DNA from: Chitinophagaceae bacterium
GTDB lineage: Bacteria > Bacteroidota > Bacteroidia > Chitinophagales > Chitinophagaceae
Assembly (NCBI GenBank): GCA_016720565.1
Contig: JADKKJ010000001.1
Location: forward strand, 1,054,001 to 1,118,000
Reading direction: 5' to 3'
DNA length: 64,000 nt
The notes under the pieces were generated by a model, which saw only the letters and a program-made list of their open reading frames with translations, made no database searches and had not been told where the DNA came from. Below are positions 1 through 7,028 of the stretch, piece by piece; the first letter of the stretch is position 1; every line of letters begins with the position of its first letter. The translations under genes were made by a program, and so were the position numbers.

Positions 1-1569
1 GAAAAGTGATGACTCCTGGTTTACTTTATAATAATCCCGGTAATAAGTGTAATTCGTAGAAAGATAATAATGTCCGGTTAGCCTGAAACGGAAGGAAGGC
101 AGGTAATAGGAAGCGAACAGGTGGGTATTATTCTCTTTTTTTAAGGATTGAGCAGATCGCAGTAAATAGAAACTACTGCGGCTGTCAAAATTAAAAGAAG
201 GTGTTCGAAGCGCATTCTCAAAACCAACCTGGAAACTGCCCAGCTTCTTACCCAGGCTCCGTTGTAAACTAATATGTGCATCAAAATCACCACTGTTGAA
301 ACCTGTAAAATATAAATGCCCGTAAGCCTCAATATCCCATGTAAGGTTCCGGGTTTTATTCCGGTACTCGGCATGTCCCATGGTATTGAGGAAGGTCTTA
401 TTGCCCGAACTGACATCACCCGAAAGATGCTGGACGGTCACCCCCAGCTTTATGAATTGCTGCAGATTATTTTTATCAGGGAACTGGTACACTGAAAAAT
501 CATTGGTCATGATCTGCCAGTGTTCATAAAAACCGAAACTTGTATTGCCTCCGGTATTGCTGGTATCATAACGCTTTGCATAATAAGCAGAATCGGCGCT
601 GTTATCGATATAAGTATATCTTTCCTGCCTCAGCTCAAAACTATGCTCAAACCGGATCCTTGGATAAAATAACGGGATCACAGTGGAATCGGTGACCACT
701 GAATCTTTTTTGCCCAGGTCGTACTGGTGTCGGTATAGCAGCTGGAACTTGCTGTAGGAATTTCCAGTATTTAATTTATTACTGAAAAAATTGCTCGTGA
801 AAGCACTGCTGCCTCCTATATAGGTAGGAATATTATACCGCTGCTTATAAATGGGATTGCGTAATATATTGGTAGTATCTACAAACCCGCCATTCTCCCC
901 TGCCTGGAGTTTATTGGCAACTAGGGCCAGGTAAGCGGTATAACGCAGGGCCTTCGACTGGTAGCGGCTGGTGAATTCGTAGTTATTGTGGTTGGATTTC
1001 TGGTTTTGGAAAAATCCCGGAGAATTTACCAGCCTGTAATGAAAGCCGAAGTTCCAGTTGGGCTTTATATTCTGCGTATGCATCAGCTCAATGATCTGCT
1101 CCACCCTTGATCCAAGAAAATAATTGAGTTCGGAATAAGGCCGGGTAGTAGAAAAAAAACGGACCGTAGAAAGATCCCAGGTATAAGCATCAAACGCATG
1201 AAAACCCGGATCAAAACCGGCATGCAGGCGGGGAGAAAACAAAATGGTACGCGAAGCGGTTCCGGTATTGCCAAGATCCACATAAGTGAGCGGCAATGGA
1301 AAACGCCTGTAAAAATCCTTTATAGAGGAATCCAGTTTATAGGTACCTGTAGAGTCCAGGTAACGAAAACTGATCGTAATGGAATCTTCAAATTTATCGC
1401 GGTGACGAAGGCTGTCTGATTGACCACCCGAAGTTGCCGTACGAATTCCTCCCATGGTATTCTGAAAACGTTTTCCCATATTCTGCAGTCTTGGTTCCTG
1501 TGCAAATACGCCCAGGGCCATCAAACAAAATGGAAGCAGGAATAAAATATATCGTAAATGCTTTTTCAG
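1..1569 (-). CDS. Putative outer-membrane porin (Porin_10-like), 3' end outside window
   Basis: An open frame runs leftward from about 1569 through base 1, so roughly 520 residues are visible and the C-terminus is missing. The protein starts with a signal peptide (hydrophobic YILFLLPFCLMALGVFAQ) and continues with alternating aromatic, beta-barrel-like stretches such as YTWDLSTVRFF and RPYSELNYFLGSRVEQ. These recall the Bacteroidota putative porin family (PF14121). It probably sits in the outer membrane. It follows punA on the same strand and its reading frame overlaps the punA 3' end. The start is uncertain. The only ATG ahead of the signal peptide is at 1659, inside punA, and adds about 30 odd residues. 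A CTG at 1569 (L-K-K-H-L-R) would give an ideal signal peptide. An ATG at 1521 would remove most of it. Substrate unknown. Confidence 0.75.
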   Translation of the reverse strand, partial: MKKHLRYILFLLPFCLMALGVFAQEPRLQNMGKRFQNTMGGIRTATSGGQSDSLRHRDKFEDSITISFRYLDSTGTYKLDSSIKDFYRRFPLPLTYVDLGNTGTASRTILFSPRLHAGFDPGFHAFDAYTWDLSTVRFFSTTRPYSELNYFLGSRVEQIIELMHTQNIKPNWNFGFHYRLVNSPGFFQNQKSNHNNYEFTSRYQSKALRYTAYLALVANKLQAGENGGFVDTTNILRNPIYKQRYNIPTYIGGSSAFTSNFFSNKLNTGNSYSKFQLLYRHQYDLGKKDSVVTDSTVIPLFYPRIRFEHSFELRQERYTYIDNSADSAYYAKRYDTSNTGGNTSFGFYEHWQIMTNDFSVYQFPDKNNLQQFIKLGVTVQHLSGDVSSGNKTFLNTMGHAEYRNKTRNLTWDIEAYGHLYFTGFNSGDFDAHISLQRSLGKKLGSFQVGFENALRTPSFNFDSRSSFYLLRSAQSLKKENNTHLFASYYLPSFRFRLTGHYYLSTNYTYYRDYYKVNQESSLF

Positions 1570-1579
1570 TTGATCTTTT

Positions 1580-2398
1580 TTACAGCACGGCCACCAGTTC
1601 CTTAAATAGCGTGGCCATTTTTGGCTCAGCTTTTTTAGCGGCCTGCAATACTTCTTCATGGCTTACGGCCTGGTCATGCATACCCAGGTCGGTTACTACG
1701 CTAACCGCAAACACCCGCATATCCATATGCCTTGCAACAATAGCTTCTGGCACCGTACTCATTCCTACCACATCTCCTCCCATTATATGAATGAAACGAT
1801 ACTCCGCTTTTGTTTCAAAAGTGGGGCCGGTTACTGCAACATATACTCCTTCATGCAGGTCAAACCCATGGGTAAGTCCAATGGCTTTTGCCTTTGCTAT
1901 CAGGTCGCGGTCGTAGGTCTCATTCATATCAGGGAATCGCGGGCCAAATTCAGCTATATTTTTTCCGATCAGCGGATTGGGGGTGAAAAAACTGATATGA
2001 TCGTTGATCAGCATCAGGTCACCCACTTTATAATGCGGATTTACAGAACCCGCGGCATTGGATAATAAGATCGTATGTATTCCCAGTAATTTCATTACGC
2101 GAACCGGGAAGACCAACTCTTCTACGCTGTAACCCTCATAATAATGAAACCGGCCAGCCATCACCAGCACCTGTTTGCCGCTAAGTTTTCCAAAGATCAG
2201 TTTACCCTGGTGGCCGGCAACAGTAGAAACCGGGAAATGAGGGATATCTTCATAAGCGATCTCAAATTCGATCTCGATCTCATTTACGAAACTTCCCAGC
2301 CCACTACCCAATACAATGCCCGCTTCGGGCCTTGCACCTGTTTTCTTAAAAAGATATTCCACCGCTTCATTGAATGGCTTCAATGCTTTCTTTCCCAT
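1580..2398 (-). CDS. punA: Purine-nucleoside phosphorylase (trimeric class)
   Basis: Splits purine nucleosides with phosphate into free base and (deoxy)ribose-1-phosphate, for cytoplasmic purine salvage. At 272 aa it matches the trimeric PNP family. Visible signatures are the glycine-rich phosphate loop GSGLG (31-35), AGRFHYYEGYS (81-91), SNAAGSVN (113-120) and GMSTVPE towards the C-terminus. The ATG at 2398 is followed directly by the family-typical N-terminus. A -7-like box (TAGGTTTG on the minus strand, 2428-2435) lies upstream. The porin gene follows on the same strand and overlaps or abuts the stop codon, so the two may be co-transcribed. Confidence 0.95.
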   Translation of the reverse strand: MGKKALKPFNEAVEYLFKKTGARPEAGIVLGSGLGSFVNEIEIEFEIAYEDIPHFPVSTVAGHQGKLIFGKLSGKQVLVMAGRFHYYEGYSVEELVFPVRVMKLLGIHTILLSNAAGSVNPHYKVGDLMLINDHISFFTPNPLIGKNIAEFGPRFPDMNETYDRDLIAKAKAIGLTHGFDLHEGVYVAVTGPTFETKAEYRFIHIMGGDVVGMSTVPEAIVARHMDMRVFAVSVVTDLGMHDQAVSHEEVLQAAKKAEPKMATLFKELVAVL

Positions 2399-2427
2399 CT
2401 ATCGGTTGATTTTTAAAATTTAAGTCG

Positions 2428-2435
2428 CAAACCTA
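2428..2435 (-). promoter_or_regulatory. Candidate -7 box for punA
   Basis: TAGGTTTG on the minus strand matches the Bacteroidota -7 consensus TAnnTTTG and leaves a leader of about 25 nt before the punA ATG. No convincing -33 TTG is seen. Confidence 0.45.
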
Positions 2436-2482
2436 CGATGAAATAATGGTTTGCCCCTGATCGTAAATGTGAAAATTAGGTA

Positions 2483-3295
2483 CTACCTCAAAGGATAACG
2501 AAGAAAATCACAACGCTTTTCATCGCAGATCAATTTACTTAAAACAGGGTCCTGCAGCAGTTCGGTATAATCCATCCACTTGCCATCTACTTTTATTTTC
2601 CGGTAAACCAGTCGAATGCCCTGGCTATAATCTACCCACCAGTAAATATGGCCGGTGTATAAAGGTTGTATCGGAGTTCCATCTGTTTTATGCCAGCCAT
2701 AAATGGCTACACGCTGAGGACGGGGATCCTGGTTGATCTTAGGACTGATCACCACATCTTTTTTGATACCCGCTATCAATCCTTTTTTGCCCTGTCTTTG
2801 TCCTTCAATTATCAGGTGATGCTGCCACATGGTGGGTGTGCTGTCACGAAAAGCATACATGGGTACTGGTTCCAGCTTCACCGCGGCCGCTTTATAAATA
2901 TCATCTACCATTTTCCTGGTTGGCAGGAAACAATGCAGGGTATCGGCGATCAGCTGCGCAGCATAGGGAGTGATATTGATCCTTGCCCAATCATCGGAGG
3001 TGCCTACCGACAGATAATCAGGAGATACATAATAGGTGGCCCTGTAGGTTTTTGCTTTGGAGGAATCGGTATAACTAACATTCACGGGAACGAACCGATG
3101 AAGGAAACCGGGCGCATTTCCCTTTAATAATTGTTCCAGGGCAAATGAATCCCTGGCGGCCCATTTCATGGCAAAGGCCTCGTGGTAAAATGCAGTACCC
3201 GTCATGGAAGAGCTCCTTTCGGGCCATAGGATCCGCATATCCTTATGGCAGGAGACCATGATGGTCAGTAACAGCAGAAGCAGTACCCTTGGCAT
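2483..3295 (-). CDS. Hypothetical lipoprotein
   Basis: 270 aa with a short hydrophobic N-terminus ending in a lipobox (MVSC, Cys16), so it is probably a lipid-anchored envelope protein. The remainder is soluble, rich in Trp and Tyr, with no motif I can name. Its start lies within 40 bp of the sucC start on the opposite strand, so the two are divergently transcribed and the sucC promoter overlaps its first codons. No function can be assigned from the sequence. Confidence 0.75.
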   Translation of the reverse strand: MPRVLLLLLLTIMVSCHKDMRILWPERSSSMTGTAFYHEAFAMKWAARDSFALEQLLKGNAPGFLHRFVPVNVSYTDSSKAKTYRATYYVSPDYLSVGTSDDWARINITPYAAQLIADTLHCFLPTRKMVDDIYKAAAVKLEPVPMYAFRDSTPTMWQHHLIIEGQRQGKKGLIAGIKKDVVISPKINQDPRPQRVAIYGWHKTDGTPIQPLYTGHIYWWVDYSQGIRLVYRKIKVDGKWMDYTELLQDPVLSKLICDEKRCDFLRYPLR

Positions 3296-3316
3296 GTAGC
3301 AATTTACTTATCTTTG
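3289..3316 (+). promoter_or_regulatory. Promoter of sucC
   Basis: TTGG at 3289-3292 and TATCTTTG at 3309-3316, about 17 nt apart, match the Bacteroidota -33/-7 pattern. Transcription would begin near 3320, about 14 nt before the sucC ATG. This is the only box listed here with a convincing -33 partner. It overlaps the first codons of the divergent lipoprotein gene. Confidence 0.6.
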
Positions 3317-3333
3317 CGCAAATTTTTTCCCCC

Positions 3334-4545
3334 ATGAATCTCCACGAATACCAGGCTAAGGAACTATTGAAGAAATACCAGGTTCCAGTACAGGAAGGAT
3401 TTGCCTGCACCACTGTGCAGGAAGCAGAAGATGCTTATCGCCAGATAAAGACCCAAAGCGGTTCCAAATTTTGTGTAGTGAAGGCCCAGATACATGCAGG
3501 TGGAAGGGGAAAAGGAACCATTAAGGAAAATGGGCTTAATGGGGTTAAGGTGGCTAAATCACTTGAAGACGTTACTGAATTTGCCGGGAAACTTTTAGGC
3601 AATACCCTGGTAACTGTTCAAACAGGACCTGCTGGTAAAGTTGTGAATAAGATCTTCGTGGCAACGGATATGTATTATGATGGCCCTACCGACAGAAAAG
3701 AATTTTACCTCTCTATTTTGCTGGACCGCAGCAAGGGGCAGAATGTGATCATGTACAGTACAGAAGGAGGAATGAATATCGAAGAGGTAGCGCATAATAC
3801 TCCCGAGAAGATCTTTAAAGAATGGGTTCATCCGGCCGGTGGTTTACAGGCATTTCAGGCAAGGAAGATCGCTTTTAACCTGGGTCTGAGCGGGGAAGCA
3901 TTTAAGAACTGCGTGAAATTTGTTACCAATCTCTATAATGCTTACACCGGACTTGATTGCTCCATGCTGGAGATCAACCCGCTTTTTAAAGCAGCCGATG
4001 ATAAGATCCTGGCAGTGGATTGTAAAATGAACCTGGATGAGAACGCCCTGATGCGGCATGCGGACCTGGCCTCATTAAGAGACGTGACAGAAGAAGATCC
4101 TACAGAAGTGGAGGCAGGTAAGCACAACCTCAATTTTGTAAAACTGGATGGCAATGTTGGTTGTATGGTGAACGGGGCCGGACTGGCCATGGCAACCATG
4201 GATATGATCAAATTAAGTGGTGGAGAACCTGCCAATTTCCTGGATGTAGGTGGTACTGCTAATGCTCAAACCGTTGAAGCCGGATTTAAAATAATATTGA
4301 AGGACCCTGCTGTAAAAGCCATATTAATCAACATTTTCGGTGGTATCGTAAGATGCGATCGTGTAGCGCAGGGAGTGATCGATGCATATAAAAATATGGG
4401 TAATATCTCGGTACCTATTATTGTCCGTCTTCAGGGCACTAATGCGGTGGAAGCTAAAAAGCTGATCGATGAAAGCGGGTTGAAAGTCCAATCCGCCATC
4501 CTGCTTAGCGAAGCCGCTGCATTGGTTAAAAAGGCCGTAGCCTGA
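3334..4545 (+). CDS. sucC: Succinate-CoA ligase (ADP-forming) subunit beta
   Basis: Beta subunit of succinyl-CoA synthetase, the substrate-level phosphorylation step of the TCA cycle. The 403-aa product begins MNLHEYQAKELLKKY, the canonical N-terminus, and has the ATP-grasp domain (AQIHAGGRGKG) followed by the CoA-ligase domain (FLDVGGTAN, INIFGGIVRCD). I chose the ATG at 3334, not the in-frame one at 3289, because of the family N-terminus and because the -7 box at 3309-3316 lies between them. The alpha subunit gene sucD is not adjacent and not in this window. A GNAT gene starts 1 bp after the stop codon. Confidence 0.96.
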   Translation: MNLHEYQAKELLKKYQVPVQEGFACTTVQEAEDAYRQIKTQSGSKFCVVKAQIHAGGRGKGTIKENGLNGVKVAKSLEDVTEFAGKLLGNTLVTVQTGPAGKVVNKIFVATDMYYDGPTDRKEFYLSILLDRSKGQNVIMYSTEGGMNIEEVAHNTPEKIFKEWVHPAGGLQAFQARKIAFNLGLSGEAFKNCVKFVTNLYNAYTGLDCSMLEINPLFKAADDKILAVDCKMNLDENALMRHADLASLRDVTEEDPTEVEAGKHNLNFVKLDGNVGCMVNGAGLAMATMDMIKLSGGEPANFLDVGGTANAQTVEAGFKIILKDPAVKAILINIFGGIVRCDRVAQGVIDAYKNMGNISVPIIVRLQGTNAVEAKKLIDESGLKVQSAILLSEAAALVKKAVA

Positions 4546-4546
4546 T

Positions 4547-5062
4547 ATGTCCCTTGAATTAAGACGTATAAAAGAATCGGATGACCAGGTCCTTGCCGGT
4601 ATCATCCGCCAAACCCTGGCTGAATTCGGGGCCAATCATAAGGGCACCGTATATGATGATCCCAGTACGGATCAACTCTCCCGCATTTTCACTGCCGAAG
4701 GTTCCCTGTACTATGTGGCGGAATTAAATGGAAAGATCGTCGGCGGTGGTGGATTATTCCCTACAGATGGCCTGCCCCCTGCCACCTGTGAATTTGTAAA
4801 AATGTACCTGCTTCCTGAGGCCAGGGGCCTTGGAATAGGAAGAGCGCTGATCGAAAAAAATCTTGAGAAGGCCAGGGAGTTAGGATATGTACAGGTATAC
4901 CTGGAATCTATGCCTGAATTGAAGACCGCCTTAAGCCTCTATGAAAAATTTGGATGGGTCTATTTGAATGGTCCACTGGGAAATTCAGGCCATACCGGTT
5001 GCTCACGCTGGATGTTAAGACCCGTTAATTTGCCAACTCTTCCACCTCATACACAGGACTGA
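4547..5062 (+). CDS. GNAT-family N-acetyltransferase
   Basis: 171 aa with a single GNAT fold. The acetyl-CoA-binding stretch is VKMYLLPEARGLGIGRALIE (Q/RxxGxG/A-type loop), and ALSLYEKFGW is the typical late motif. The substrate is unknown. The ATG lies one base after the sucC stop, so translation is probably coupled to sucC. The 3' end overlaps the convergent SprT-like gene by 38 bp. A single-domain GNAT behind sucC could act on metabolites or proteins, but nothing in the sequence decides this. Confidence 0.85.
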   Translation: MSLELRRIKESDDQVLAGIIRQTLAEFGANHKGTVYDDPSTDQLSRIFTAEGSLYYVAELNGKIVGGGGLFPTDGLPPATCEFVKMYLLPEARGLGIGRALIEKNLEKARELGYVQVYLESMPELKTALSLYEKFGWVYLNGPLGNSGHTGCSRWMLRPVNLPTLPPHTQD

Positions 5063-5648
5063 AAAGATAGATCTTCCCTGTTCTGATCTCCACGCATTTA
5101 AATCTTTTTCTCAGCTTTTCTATTTTTCGGAACACACGGTCGCCGGAGATTCGAAAACAGGCCTGCATGGGTATTTCTTCCACCAGTCTTTGTTGCGATC
5201 TTTCAGGATCATATTTACGTAATACCCGGATCAATCCTTCTTCCGCGCAACTGCTGGCGGCAGGATTTTGAAGTGATTCCCTTAATTCTGTTTCAATATC
5301 TGCCGGGAACATTTTATTCTCGACAAATTCCTTAAGCATCTGCCCGAAGAGTTTTTTCCATTCTTTTCCATGCGCCGCCACCCTGTTGCCAAATTGCTCG
5401 AAGGTGAGCAGGTGCGCCAGTTCATGCAGCAGGGTGATCAGGAAAGCGTATTGATTAAGATTGCCGTTTACGGTAATGCGATGGTTATGATGATGCGTTC
5501 TATGGCGGTAATCGCCCAGGATGGATTTTCGCTCCCTCGTTACTGTGAGATGCACCTTGTAGGTATGCAGCCAGGCAGTAACTGCCGGGCTTGCCCCATC
5601 CGGAAGGAAATATTGCAGGTGGTCAACAGGTACTTCTTTTTTAGCCAT
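5025..5648 (-). CDS. SprT-like zinc metalloprotease domain protein
   Basis: 207 aa. The zinc site HELAH is at residues 75-79 with a third likely ligand in HGKEW (His93), as in SprT-like proteases. The C-terminal half (about 120-207) is basic and may bind nucleic acid, but I see no zinc-ribbon cysteines. It is the last gene of a minus-strand group: its start overlaps the upstream membrane-protein gene by 8 bp and its end overlaps the convergent GNAT gene by 38 bp. SprT-like proteins are often linked to DNA-protein crosslink repair. That role here is inference. Confidence 0.85.
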   Translation of the reverse strand: MAKKEVPVDHLQYFLPDGASPAVTAWLHTYKVHLTVTRERKSILGDYRHRTHHHNHRITVNGNLNQYAFLITLLHELAHLLTFEQFGNRVAAHGKEWKKLFGQMLKEFVENKMFPADIETELRESLQNPAASSCAEEGLIRVLRKYDPERSQQRLVEEIPMQACFRISGDRVFRKIEKLRKRFKCVEIRTGKIYLFSPVYEVEELAN

Positions 5649-6042
5649 TCTTATTCGCCTTCAATAAGCGGTTAAGCCCACGTATCTCAAAAATGGTGTA
5701 GATGATATACAGCAGGGCGCAAACGCCCAGCGCCATTTTACTCACATCTTTTTTAACGATGATAATATAGGTAAAGGCTGCCACTACAACCAGGAAGAAC
5801 TTGATCATAAAACTGCCATACATGGCCCTTACAAATGCCTGCGGGTTCTTATTTTGGAAAGAGCGGGCGGTGAGGAAGAAGGCGATCATGCTTACGAGGA
5901 ATAATAGGGCATTGCCACCGGCCACTACCCAATTATCAATATCATAGCGTGCCATTCCGGCTTTTGCGCTAAGGCTGAAAGCAGTCACGATCACAAAAAC
6001 ATATACCAGCGGGCGGATAGCGGAAAGAAGGGTCTTGTTCAT
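5641..6042 (-). CDS. Small integral membrane protein, hypothetical
   Basis: 133 aa with four hydrophobic segments (about residues 8-26, 38-58, 72-93 and 99-120) and short basic loops, ending in a charged tail. I do not recognise a named family. It sits between bactofilin (13 bp upstream) and the SprT-like gene (8 bp overlap) in what looks like one operon, which suggests an envelope role. Confidence 0.75.
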   Translation of the reverse strand: MNKTLLSAIRPLVYVFVIVTAFSLSAKAGMARYDIDNWVVAGGNALLFLVSMIAFFLTARSFQNKNPQAFVRAMYGSFMIKFFLVVVAAFTYIIIVKKDVSKMALGVCALLYIIYTIFEIRGLNRLLKANKNG

Positions 6043-6054
6043 TCGAAGGATCGG

Positions 6055-6474
6055 TTATTTTAATGCCGCGGTCACAGCTTGCTCTGAATTACTCATCTCC
6101 ACTACATTAGCCCCCATATGGCATTGCCCGTTGAATGTTGCGGAAGGTTCTACCTGCAGTTTTCCGGCATAAAGGTTACCGGTGACCACGGATTGACCTC
6201 TTAACTGCAATAATTCTTTTACACGGATATTACCACTCACCTTCCCTACCACGTCGGCATTATTTCCAATGATATCCCCTTCCACAATGCCGGTAGAACC
6301 AATGATGATCTTGGCGGAGGAGTTGATATTACCGATAATGGTGCCATCAATACGCAGGTCGCTGTTGCTGCTGATATCGCCTTTAAGTGTGGTGCCCGCA
6401 CTAATAAGGGTTGCGCCATTACCATTTCCATTGTTGATTGGTTGCTGCATCTCGGTCTTGGTTTTATTGAACAT
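6055..6474 (-). CDS. Bactofilin (polymer-forming cytoskeletal protein)
   Basis: 139 aa. Residues about 20-125 form a right-handed beta-helix with regular short repeats (DLRIDGTIIGNI, IVEGDIIGN, VVGKVSGNI, SVVTGNLYAGKL), the hallmark of bactofilins. The N-terminal tail carries NNGNGNG and the C-terminal tail is disordered. Bactofilins self-assemble at the inner membrane and often position cell-wall enzymes. The gene directly upstream encodes a membrane protein like the N-terminus of an M23 peptidase, a common bactofilin partner. Confidence 0.93.
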   Translation of the reverse strand: MFNKTKTEMQQPINNGNGNGATLISAGTTLKGDISSNSDLRIDGTIIGNINSSAKIIIGSTGIVEGDIIGNNADVVGKVSGNIRVKELLQLRGQSVVTGNLYAGKLQVEPSATFNGQCHMGANVVEMSNSEQAVTAALK

Positions 6475-6516
6475 AATAAGGAAATTTCAGGTCATCAATT
6501 ATTTTGCCTTCCAGCC

Positions 6517-6915
6517 TTAGTCATCGCTCAGTTCAGGCTTTGGAAGATTCAGTTTGGTGGTATCCAGTTTCACAGTGGTTCCTTCCCCCAGGGCCTTTCG
6601 GATGCCCTCAATATACTGAACATTATCATGATTCATTTTTTCCAGCTCATCCACCCGGTATTTCAAAGCCTTCAGTTCTACGATGGATTTGTAGTTGGAG
6701 CCCGTACCCGGGATATAATATTTCAGAGGGGTAAATACAATCAGGGCTACGGTAAGTCCCGTAAGTATCACGAATATGGAGCTGAGCATCACGTATACGC
6801 TGAGCCGTGAAAGTTTGAAGGTCACCACCTCTTCATAGGTGTCATCATTCATCACCACCAGCCGATAACGGTTACGCAACCGTTGCAATGTTGAGCCTGC
6901 ATCTAATTTCACCAT
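6517..6915 (-). CDS. Membrane protein resembling the N-terminus of an M23 peptidase, without the peptidase domain
   Basis: 132 aa: a cytoplasmic N-terminal segment (RYRLVVMNDDTYEEVVTFKL), one transmembrane helix (about residues 38-62), FTPLKYYIPG, then a short coiled coil (SIVELKALKYRVDELEKMN) and an acidic end. The first ~95 residues look like the front of the Bacteroidota M23 metallopeptidases that continue into a LytM domain. Here translation stops before any peptidase domain and none follows in another frame. It is the first gene of the bactofilin group. A membrane adaptor for bactofilin is plausible; this is inference. Confidence 0.7.
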   Translation of the reverse strand: MVKLDAGSTLQRLRNRYRLVVMNDDTYEEVVTFKLSRLSVYVMLSSIFVILTGLTVALIVFTPLKYYIPGTGSNYKSIVELKALKYRVDELEKMNHDNVQYIEGIRKALGEGTTVKLDTTKLNLPKPELSDD

Positions 6916-7028
6916 AACCAGGGTTTAGAAATTTAAAGGTAAGGATTGCATTTGTGGTAAAAAATTGGGTCCCTTTTATACTAAAATATTTGAAATTCAG
7001 TTAATAAGGAATTAGATTGCGACCGAAA

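Noticed and set aside
1434..2065. Plus-strand reading frames across punA and the porin
   Set aside because: They run antisense to conserved proteins and have no protein-like motifs.
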